Positions 1-6,878 of a DNA stretch of 64,000 nucleotides are shown here, piece after piece. This DNA is from Rivibacter subsaxonicus. Its GTDB lineage: Bacteria; Pseudomonadota; Gammaproteobacteria; Burkholderiales; Burkholderiaceae_C. The notes under the pieces were generated by a model. It had not been told where the DNA came from, searched no databases, and was given only the letters and a program-made list of their open reading frames with translations. A program made the translations under genes and the position numbers. The DNA is taken from positions 1 through 64,000 of the forward strand of contig NZ_SHKP01000009.1 in the NCBI RefSeq assembly GCF_004217215.1. Reading direction: 5' to 3'. The stretch's first letter is position 1; each line of letters begins with the position of its first letter.

Positions 1-643
1 TTGGCGGCAATCAATCCGAATTGCCGGTTGAACCTTCGAAAGCCGGGGCTTCTCGTTGGACACCGCCACCTTCCGACTCGTTATCACACAGCCTCCAGCG
101 GTTGCGGTCTTTCTGAGCCGCATCGTGAACTCACGCTCTCCGCCGAATCGCTGGCATCCAAGCGGACACGCTTGCGCAGTTCCAACGACGTGCTTCACGG
201 TACTGCCGACGTAGCGGTTCGACGCAGGTGACCGCGACTCTCGAACGCAGTCCCGCGGACGTCGTCGCTTCCGCACGGCAACCAAGCCTCGCCGAAGGTC
301 GGCTGATCCAGCTCGGTGGTGAGAAGTCGTTCGGCCCAAGCGGCTCAATCGGCATCGCCTACATGGGGTTGGTCGAGAGCCAGGGCTCTGGCGCCCTGCT
401 TCAAGAGTCGTCGCGGTGTCACGCCGTGAGATGCGGGGCGTCGCTGCTGGCTCCTCAGAAGCTCGAAGGCGAACTCAGGCCACCGATCCCGGCGCCTGGA
501 TTGTTTGCGGGACGCAAACGTCAGCTTGACGCAGGTCGCGTTTTTCTCAGAGGTGGTGGCACCTACCTTTGTGTTCGTCAACGCGCAACTTTTCAACAGC
601 GATCGCGTTGCAAACCCTGACCATCACCCACTTGGAGATTCAA
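1..643. other. Region without a convincing gene
   Basis: Two open frames cross this stretch (1-231 and 228-620, plus), but their translations are Arg/Ser-rich, lack recognisable domains and have no good ribosome binding site. I do not call them genes. A small inverted repeat (CGGCAAT ... ATTGCCG) lies near position 5-25. The GC content looks lower than in the flanking genes, so this may be decayed sequence. The last 10 bases hold the GGAG ribosome binding site of the hydrolase. Confidence 0.5.
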
Positions 644-1384
644 ATGAACGGCATCACAGAAGCACTGGCATCGATCGTCCTGGTTCACGGCGGCTTCGTC
701 GACGGATCCGGCTGGGAAGACGTGCATCGCATCCTGACGAAGGATGGCTACTCGGTCACCGTCGTGCAGAACCCGACGACATCCCTGGCGGACGACGTCG
801 CGTTCACGAAGCGCGCGATCGAAGCGCAAGGCAAGCCGGTGATCCTCGTCGGCCACTCCTACGGTGGCGTGGTCATCACCGAGGCCGGCAACCATCCGGG
901 CGTCAAGGGCCTCGTGTACGTGGCGGCCTTTGCTCCCGACCGTGGCGAGTCGGTGTCCTCGCTGATCAAGGATCCGGTTCCCGGCGCGCCGGTGCCGCCG
1001 ATCCTGCCGCCGCAGAACGGCTTCCTCGCACTCGACAAGGCGAAGTTCGCCGCGTCCTTCGCGGGCGACGTCAGCGCCGAGAAGGCGGCCTTCATGGCCG
1101 ACTCCCAGGTGCCCTGGGGTGTCGACGCCCTGACCGGCGCGATCAGCGAGCCGTCGTGGCGCACGAAGCCGAGTTGGTACCTCGTGGCCAAGGACGACAG
1201 GATGATCCCGCCCGCCGCCCAGCGCGCGATGTCCCAGCGCGCTGGCTCGACGGTTGTTGAGGTTCCCGGCAGCCACGCGGTCTACGTCTCGCGCCCGAAG
1301 GACGTGGCCGCGCTCATCGAGCGCGCGGCCAAGGAGGTGGCAGCCAAGGAAGCCGCTGGCAAGCAAGTGACGGCCAAGCAGTAA
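644..1384 (+). CDS. Alpha/beta hydrolase
   Basis: A 246-residue cytoplasmic alpha/beta-hydrolase fold enzyme, probably an esterase-like hydrolase of unknown substrate. Visible elements are the oxyanion-hole HGG near residue 15, the nucleophile elbow GHSYGG with Ser72, a likely acidic residue at Asp184/185 and a catalytic His211 in PGSHAVY. I chose the ATG at 644 because a GGAG lies 6 bases upstream and family homology begins here; a longer frame opens at 569 but adds unconserved residues. No signal peptide is seen, although many relatives are exported. The last 20 residues are an Ala/Lys-rich tail that looks helical and is not part of the fold. A strong hairpin follows the stop and a LysR gene lies downstream on the same strand. 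Confidence 0.85.
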   Translation: MNGITEALASIVLVHGGFVDGSGWEDVHRILTKDGYSVTVVQNPTTSLADDVAFTKRAIEAQGKPVILVGHSYGGVVITEAGNHPGVKGLVYVAAFAPDRGESVSSLIKDPVPGAPVPPILPPQNGFLALDKAKFAASFAGDVSAEKAAFMADSQVPWGVDALTGAISEPSWRTKPSWYLVAKDDRMIPPAAQRAMSQRAGSTVVEVPGSHAVYVSRPKDVAALIERAAKEVAAKEAAGKQVTAKQ

Positions 1385-1414
1385 CGACATCGCCGGTCGA
1401 GGCAACGGCCTCGA

Positions 1415-1451
1415 GTGGGCGGCCGCGGGCACATCGCCCGCGGCCGCCCAC
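1415..1451 (+). terminator. Perfect 16-bp hairpin after the hydrolase
   Basis: GTGGGCGGCCGCGGGC (1415-1430), loop ACATC, then its exact reverse complement at 1436-1451. It follows the hydrolase stop by about 30 bases. There is no T-run after it, so it may be a Rho-assisted terminator or an RNA 3' end stabiliser rather than a classical intrinsic terminator. Confidence 0.6.
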
Positions 1452-1480
1452 TACCGTTGTCGGAGGTGTCAAACATATGC

Positions 1481-1509
1481 TTGACAGCTAAACTATGCAC
1501 TCCTAAAGT
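1481..1509 (+). promoter_or_regulatory. Candidate promoter of the LysR gene
   Basis: A consensus -35 TTGACA (1481-1486), a 17-base spacer and a -10-like TAAAGT (1504-1509, 4 of 6 matches) lie about 40 bases before the LysR start. The stretch is clearly more AT-rich than its surroundings, as expected of a promoter. Confidence 0.55.
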
Positions 1510-1550
1510 GAATTCAGTGCCCTGACTTCTCAACAGCGAAGGATCCGGCG

Positions 1551-2504
1551 ATGAACGAGCTGAAGGCGATGCGCACATTCGCGCAGGTTGCAGATTCCGG
1601 CAGCTTCATCAACGCGTCGCGAGCGCTCGACGTGGCGCCCGCGGTCGTCACGCGGGTCGTGGCAGAGCTGGAACAGCACCTCGGCGCTCGCCTGATGACG
1701 CGTACGACCAGGCGGGTGACACTGACGGAGGTTGGCGAGCGCTATCTCGATCGCGTACGCGGCATCCTCGAGGACGTCGAAGAGGCCACGGGCTTGGTTC
1801 GCCAGACGCAGTCCGAGCCCGACGGCGAAGTGCGAGTCGCCGCCTCGCCCGAGTTCGCGGCGCATCAGTTGGCGCGCCGCCTGCCGCGATTCCATGCGGT
1901 CTGCCCAAAGGTCGTGGTCAAGGTCACCGCTGCCGGTCCGGTCAGATCGCTCGATCCGGGCCAAGACATCACCATCGTGGTCAAGCAGTCGCCGCTCGAT
2001 GGGGACTTCATCGCGCGACGGCTGGCGCGCTCCGAGGTCATCGGCTGCGCGACGCCCGAGTACCTGGATCGCTTCGGTCGCCCCTCCCATCCCAGCGAGC
2101 TCGTGGGACACCGACTGTTGACCCCGCCGCTGCAGGGCGCGATCACCTTCAGTCGTCGGCCCGATGACGACTGTTCGGCGGGCGAATGTGTGACGGTCAT
2201 CCCGACGCTGTCACAGCTCCACAGCATGAATCCGGATCTCCATCGCGCCAGCGCGCTGGCCGGTCTCGGCATTGCCGGCCTGCCTTCGTTCTCGATCGAC
2301 GGGGACTTGCGCAACCACAGTCTCGAGCAGGTCCTGCCCGCCTGGCACGTCGCGGACCTGTCGATCTGGGCCTGCATGCCGACCCGTCGGCATGTCCCGG
2401 CCAGCACTCGTGCGTTCATGGAGTTTCTTGTCGACGAGTTTGGCGGCGTCGAGGACGATCCATGGATCCCGAGTGCAGATTTCGTGCGCACCTTGGTGCA
2501 GTGA
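1551..2504 (+). CDS. LysR-family transcriptional regulator
   Basis: A 317-residue LysR-type regulator. Residues 1-60 form the winged helix-turn-helix (MRTFAQVADSGSF and the recognition helix near SRALDVAPAVVTRVV); residues about 88-295 form the periplasmic-binding-protein-like effector domain. The ATG at 1551 matches the usual family start. It lies downstream of the alpha/beta hydrolase on the same strand, not divergent from it, so autoregulation or control of the hydrolase from the shared gap is possible but unproven. Effector unknown. Downstream sequence contains an IS remnant. Confidence 0.92.
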   Translation: MNELKAMRTFAQVADSGSFINASRALDVAPAVVTRVVAELEQHLGARLMTRTTRRVTLTEVGERYLDRVRGILEDVEEATGLVRQTQSEPDGEVRVAASPEFAAHQLARRLPRFHAVCPKVVVKVTAAGPVRSLDPGQDITIVVKQSPLDGDFIARRLARSEVIGCATPEYLDRFGRPSHPSELVGHRLLTPPLQGAITFSRRPDDDCSAGECVTVIPTLSQLHSMNPDLHRASALAGLGIAGLPSFSIDGDLRNHSLEQVLPAWHVADLSIWACMPTRRHVPASTRAFMEFLVDEFGGVEDDPWIPSADFVRTLVQ

Positions 2505-2578
2505 CGTTCGCCGGCCGAGGCTGCGTGCGAACGCCTCGAGGCCGATCGAGCCAGGCATTTCTTGCCGTTGCGGGCGCT

Positions 2579-2719
2579 TAGGTCCAGCGCCGCCAGACCC
2601 AGTTCTTCGACGAATGCGTCGATGACCCGGACCGGCTTGTCTTCAGCGATGTAGTCGTCCAGGCACTCCGGCACCCGCGTCACTTGCTGCCGATCCTCGC
2701 CTTCGATGAATCGCGTCAT
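2579..2719 (-). pseudogene. IS1182-family transposase, N-terminal fragment
   Basis: Reading from 2719 leftwards gives 47 codons starting MTRFIEGEDRQQ and continuing through LDDYIAEDKPVRVIDAFVEE, the typical opening of IS1182-family DDE transposases. Homology stops at about residue 47 and the frame continues into unrelated sequence, so the gene is truncated to roughly a tenth of the usual 450-550 residues and cannot be active. Confidence 0.75.
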
Positions 2720-2797
2720 CTCGCCACCTCGAGGCAACGCGCTGCCTCAATCTAGGCGACAGGGATGAGGTTTTCACACAGCCTGGACCCTGAACGG
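2579..2797 (-). mobile_element. Remnant of one end of an IS1182-like element
   Basis: Upstream of the truncated transposase (2720-2797) is a short AT-richer leader ending in AGGTTTTCACACAGCCTGG (2769-2787), which resembles the terminal sequences of IS1182-type elements. Together with the transposase start it marks one surviving end. The other end is not found in the window, so the rest was lost by deletion. Confidence 0.6.
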
Positions 2798-2870
2798 TCG
2801 GTCAAACCAGGTGCAAGCAGTCGTTCGGGGAATGCTCAGGTCGAGCAGGGCGGTTCTCGCGACCTCAACC

Positions 2871-3263
2871 TCAGCTCGCCACCGGGGACAAGGTGTTGGC
2901 GTCGCGGGCCAGGAGCCAGCGGCCGTCGGGCTGCTTGCGGTAGATGGTGATCCGATGACCGGCCAGCTCCGTTGTTTCTCCGCCGGCGTGCGGTGTCACG
3001 GACAACGAGTCCCGGCACAGTGTGTAGGCGACAAGGCCCGAGACCACGACCTCTTCCAGCTCGCTGATGCAACGGATCCGGGATTGTTGGTGGGCGCTCG
3101 AGAAGCGGGCGGGAAACTCATCCCGGCCGATCGGCGCGTGGCCCGGATGCAGCAACGCGACATCGTCAGCCATCAGGGTGAGCAAGCGCGCAAGGTCGCC
3201 GGCGTTGACTGCGTCAATCCAGGTGGTGTGCAGCTCACGGATGGTTCGTTCATCAGGTCCCAT
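2871..3263 (-). CDS. NTF2-fold SgcJ/EcaC-like protein
   Basis: A 130-residue protein of the SnoaL-like / DUF4440 group (NTF2 fold). The pattern is typical: an N-terminal helix with IRELHTTWIDAVNAGD, then LLTLMADDVALLHPGH and a C-terminal strand with GRWLLARDANT. Members bind small hydrophobic ligands or act as isomerase-like enzymes; the ligand here is unknown. The ATG at 3263 has GGAG eight bases upstream. It starts 53 bases after the DHFR-like gene on the same strand, so the two probably form an operon. Confidence 0.8.
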   Translation of the reverse strand: MGPDERTIRELHTTWIDAVNAGDLARLLTLMADDVALLHPGHAPIGRDEFPARFSSAHQQSRIRCISELEEVVVSGLVAYTLCRDSLSVTPHAGGETTELAGHRITIYRKQPDGRWLLARDANTLSPVAS

Positions 3264-3316
3264 CTGCAAGCTCCAATGCCCAAGGGTCTGACCACGCGAT
3301 ACAGCCAGGGCGATTC

Positions 3317-3931
3317 TCAAGGCCCCATCTGTCCGTACTCCGGCTTCCCGCTGCGCTCGAAGCGGTGGTAGGTCGCCCCCTTGCTGCTCGTGACGGCCTC
3401 CACCTGCTTGAGCGCGAGCGGTACCGTGCCAGTGCCAAAGAGCCGCTTGCCGGAGCCGAGCACCACCGGGAAGATGAACAGCCGGTATTCGTCGATCAGG
3501 TCGTACCGGTGCAGCGTCTGGAGCAAGTCGGTGCTGCCCCAGGTCTGCAGGGTCTGGCCGGGCTGCTCCCGCAGCTTGCGGAGTTCTGCGATCACGTCGC
3601 CCTTGATCAGGCCGGAGTTGTTCCAGCTGACACCTTCGAGGCTGCGCGACACCACGTACTTGGGTCGCGAGTTGAGCGCGGTCGCTATCGGGTTGTCGGG
3701 GTCGGTGACCTTGGGCCAGTAGTTGGCGAAGATGTCGTAGGTCTTGCGCCCGAGCAGGAAACCGTCGGCGTCGGCAAAGCCCTGCGTGACCAGCCGCCCC
3801 ATGACATCGTCGACATAGGGGGCCTGCCAGCCGCCATGCAGGAAGCCACCCTCGCGGTCCTCGTCGGGGCCACCGGGAGCCTGCATGACGCCATCCAGGG
3901 TCAGGAATGCATTCGCGATGATCTTGGGCAT
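3317..3931 (-). CDS. Dihydrofolate reductase family protein (RibD C-terminal type)
   Basis: A 204-residue protein with the RibD C-terminal / DHFR-like fold. Diagnostic stretches are the start MPKIIANAFLTLDGVMQAPG, the GRKTYDIFANYWP region, SRSLEGVSWN and LIDEYRLFIFPVVLGSGKRLF. Such stand-alone proteins are common in soil bacteria, probably NADPH-dependent reductases of unknown substrate, and are not the folate enzyme FolA. The ATG at 3931 is preceded by GGAGG. First gene of a probable two-gene minus-strand operon with the NTF2-fold protein. Confidence 0.85.
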   Translation of the reverse strand: MPKIIANAFLTLDGVMQAPGGPDEDREGGFLHGGWQAPYVDDVMGRLVTQGFADADGFLLGRKTYDIFANYWPKVTDPDNPIATALNSRPKYVVSRSLEGVSWNNSGLIKGDVIAELRKLREQPGQTLQTWGSTDLLQTLHRYDLIDEYRLFIFPVVLGSGKRLFGTGTVPLALKQVEAVTSSKGATYHRFERSGKPEYGQMGP

Positions 3932-4143
3932 ACGTTGGTCCTCCACCAACACGACGAACCACAGCGGCCCGAATCGACATGCCGGGCACAAAAGAGGACC
4001 TCGCCTTCGAACTCGGCCGGTGCTTCAGGACCATAGCCTTGATCAGCTACCCCTGACTCGGTCCCGGTTCAAGCGGCCTTGGCCGCACCCACAAGTCATG
4101 GGCCGCCGATCGCGCCACGCCGGAGACCGGTCTCGCCACTGCC

Positions 4144-4149
4144 GATAAT
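4144..4149 (+). promoter_or_regulatory. -10 box of dedA, seven bases from the start codon
   Basis: GATAAT (5 of 6 consensus) ends 7 bases before the ATG at 4157. The predicted transcription start falls on or next to the ATG, so the mRNA may be leaderless. No ribosome binding site is seen, and no convincing -35 box. Confidence 0.5.
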
Positions 4150-4156
4150 TGCGCCC

Positions 4157-4807
4157 ATGGACATCGTTGCCTTCCTCATCGACTTCATCCTCCACGTCGA
4201 CGTGCACCTCGCCACCTTCGTGCAGAACTACGGTGCCTGGGTCTACGCGCTGCTGTTCACGATCATCTTCGTCGAGACCGGCGTCGTCGTGATGCCCTTC
4301 CTGCCGGGCGACTCGCTGCTGTTCGTGGTCGGCGCGCTGTGCGGCGTGGGCCTGATGAACCTGCCGCTGTCGATCGGGCTGCTGACGGCGGCGGCGATCC
4401 TCGGCAACCAGACCAACTACACGATCGGCCGCATGGTCGGGCCCAAGGTCTTCGGCTGGGAGCAGTCGCGCTTCTTCAACAAGCGCGCCTTCGACTCGGC
4501 CCACGCCTTCTACGAGAAGTACGGCGGCATCACGATCGTGCTGGCGCGCTTCATGCCGTTCCTGCGCACCTTTGCCCCCTTCGTTGCCGGCGTGGCCGAG
4601 ATGACGCGGCGCCGCTTCACCTTCTACGACGTCACCGGCGGCACGCTGTGGGTTGGCAGCCTGGTGATGGCGGGCTACCTGTTCGGCAACATCCCGTGGG
4701 TGCAGAGCAACCTCAGCAAGATCATCTGGGCCATGATCCTGATCCCCGGCCTGATCGTGCTGGTCGGTGCGATCCGGGCCCGCCGGCGGCCGACGGCCGC
4801 CGCCTGA
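4157..4807 (+). CDS. DedA family membrane protein
   Basis: A 216-residue inner-membrane protein of the DedA/VTT (SNARE-associated) family, whose members affect membrane homeostasis and undecaprenyl-phosphate or phospholipid translocation. The signature FLPGDSLLFVVGAL near residue 55 and the conserved ARFMPFLRTFAPFVAGVAEM near residue 135 are both present, with re-entrant and transmembrane hydrophobic segments and a C-terminal helix followed by an Arg-rich tail. The ATG at 4157 begins the conserved N-terminus. Monocistronic; its promoter suggests leaderless translation. Confidence 0.9.
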   Translation: MDIVAFLIDFILHVDVHLATFVQNYGAWVYALLFTIIFVETGVVVMPFLPGDSLLFVVGALCGVGLMNLPLSIGLLTAAAILGNQTNYTIGRMVGPKVFGWEQSRFFNKRAFDSAHAFYEKYGGITIVLARFMPFLRTFAPFVAGVAEMTRRRFTFYDVTGGTLWVGSLVMAGYLFGNIPWVQSNLSKIIWAMILIPGLIVLVGAIRARRRPTAAA

Positions 4808-4921
4808 GGCAGCGCACCCAATCCCACCTGCGCTGCGCAGGGCTTTGGCCCGCGCTTGCATCGATGGCGCGGGCAGCCTGACACTGCGCATTCCGGTCTG
4901 TCACCGACAAGGAGCGCGGCG

Positions 4922-6712
4922 ATGAGTGATGCCACCCAAGCGGTCAAGTCCTGGCTCGCCGCGTTTGGCGCCGCCATCGAGCGCGGCGACCATGCCGCCG
5001 CAGCCGCGCTGTTCGACGAGGACTGCTACTGGCGCGACCTCGTCTCCTTCACCTGGAACATCAAGACGATGGAGGGCCGCGCCGCGATCCGCGCGATGCT
5101 CGACGCGGTGGCGGCCCAGGTGCGGCCCTCGGCCTGGGCCATCGACGGCGAGGCCAGCGCGGCCGACGGCGTCACCGAGGCTTGGATCACCTTCGAGACC
5201 GCCGTCGCGCGCGGCAAGGGCCACATCCGGCTCAAGGGCGACAAGTGCTGGACGCTGCTGACGACGATGGTCGAGCTCAAGGGATTCGAGGAGCCGCGCG
5301 GCGCGGCGCGCCCCAAGGGCGTGGAGCATGGCGCGCTGCAGGACCGGAAGAACTGGGCCGAGCGGCGGGCCGAGCACGCCGACACGTTCGGCATCAGCGA
5401 GCAGCCCTATGTGCTGATCGTCGGCGGCGGGCAGGGCGGCATCGGCCTGGGCGCGCGGCTCAAGCGGCTTGGCGTGCCGGCCTTGATCGTCGAGAAGAAC
5501 GAACGGCCGGGCGACTCCTGGCGCAAGCGCTACAAGTCGCTGTGCCTGCACGACCCGGTCTGGTACGACCACATGCCCTACCTGCCGTTCCCCGACCACT
5601 GGCCGGTGTTCAGCCCCAAGGACAAGATCGGCGACTGGCTCGAGATGTACACGCGCGTGATGGAGCTCGACTACTGGGGCTCCACCGAGTGCAAGAGCGC
5701 GAAGTACGACGAGGCCGCCGGCACCTGGGAAGTGCAGGTCGAGCGCGGGGGCAAGCCGCTGACGCTGAGGCCGACGCAGCTGGTGCTGGCCACCGGCATG
5801 TCGGCGGTGCCCAACGTGCCGCACCTGCCCGGTGCCGGCAGCTTCAAGGGCGAGCAGCACCACTCGAGCCGGCATGGCGGCGGCGAGGCCTATCGCGGCA
5901 AGAAGTGCGTGGTGATCGGCTCCAACAACTCGGCCCACGACATCTGTGCCGACCTCTGGGAGCATGGCGCCGACGTGACGATGGTGCAGCGCTCCTCCAC
6001 CCACATCGCGCGCTCGGATTCGCTGATGGAGCTGGCGCTTGGCGGCCTCTACTCGGAGGAGGCCATCAGGAACGGCATCGACCACCACAAGGCCGACCTG
6101 ATCTTTGCCTCGGTGCCCTACAAGATCATGGCCGGCTTCCAGATCCCGGTCTACGAGGAGATGAAGAAGCGCGACGCCGAGCTCTACGCGCGGCTCGAGA
6201 AGGCCGGCTTCATGCTCGACTTCGGCGACGACGGCTCTGGCCTGTTCATGAAGTACCTGCGCCGCGGCTCGGGCTACTACATCGACGTCGGCGCCTCGGA
6301 ACTGGTGGCCAATGGCCAGGTCAAGCTCAAGAGCGGCGTGGCGATCGAGCGCATCAAGGAGCACTCGATCCTGTTTGCCGACGGCACCGAGCTGCCAGCC
6401 GACCTGATCGTCTATGCCACCGGCTATGGCTCGATGAACGGCTGGGCCGCGCGGCTCATCTCACAGGAAGTCGCCGACAAGGTCGGCAAGTGCTGGGGCC
6501 TGGGCTCCGACACCCGCAAGGACCCGGGGCCGTGGGAGGGCGAGTTGCGCAACATGTGGAAGCCGACGCGCCAGCCGGCGCTGTGGTTCCACGGCGGCAA
6601 CCTGCACCAGAGCCGGCACTACTCGCAGTTCCTGTCGCTTCAGCTCAAGGCGCGCAAGGAAGGCATCCCGACGCCGGTGTACGGGCTGGCGGAGGTGCAT
6701 CACCTGAGCTGA
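4922..6712 (+). CDS. Flavin-containing monooxygenase with N-terminal NTF2-like domain
   Basis: A 596-residue two-domain protein. Residues about 1-125 look like a SnoaL/NTF2-fold domain (KSWLAAFGAAIERGDHAAAAALF). Residues 162-590 form a flavoprotein monooxygenase: FAD-binding VGGGQGGIG at about 167-174, the partner acidic residue in IVEKNERPGDSW, an LATGMSAVP motif, and a second dinucleotide fold with VIGSNNSAHDI for NADPH. The layout resembles class B flavin monooxygenases (YUC/CzcO-like). AGGAG lies 7 bases before the ATG. Substrate unknown; the NTF2 domain could be a substrate-binding or assembly module. It stands alone between dedA and the serine hydrolase. Confidence 0.85.
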   Translation: MSDATQAVKSWLAAFGAAIERGDHAAAAALFDEDCYWRDLVSFTWNIKTMEGRAAIRAMLDAVAAQVRPSAWAIDGEASAADGVTEAWITFETAVARGKGHIRLKGDKCWTLLTTMVELKGFEEPRGAARPKGVEHGALQDRKNWAERRAEHADTFGISEQPYVLIVGGGQGGIGLGARLKRLGVPALIVEKNERPGDSWRKRYKSLCLHDPVWYDHMPYLPFPDHWPVFSPKDKIGDWLEMYTRVMELDYWGSTECKSAKYDEAAGTWEVQVERGGKPLTLRPTQLVLATGMSAVPNVPHLPGAGSFKGEQHHSSRHGGGEAYRGKKCVVIGSNNSAHDICADLWEHGADVTMVQRSSTHIARSDSLMELALGGLYSEEAIRNGIDHHKADLIFASVPYKIMAGFQIPVYEEMKKRDAELYARLEKAGFMLDFGDDGSGLFMKYLRRGSGYYIDVGASELVANGQVKLKSGVAIERIKEHSILFADGTELPADLIVYATGYGSMNGWAARLISQEVADKVGKCWGLGSDTRKDPGPWEGELRNMWKPTRQPALWFHGGNLHQSRHYSQFLSLQLKARKEGIPTPVYGLAEVHHLS

Positions 6713-6878
6713 ATCGATGGCCGGCGAGCAGGCTTGACGACCTTGATTGATCTCGTGGAGCTTCGGCTCTACGAGATCACCGAGCCCTGGTTTGCGCTCG
6801 ACGCCCAGGCATCACGCTCCCCCTAGAAGTCCGCGCGAACCGACGCGCACACTCGGCGCTCACTCCGTGGAGCCAAGC

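Noticed and set aside
228-620. A 130-residue frame before the hydrolase
   Set aside because: No domain, no ribosome binding site, and composition unlike the neighbouring genes.
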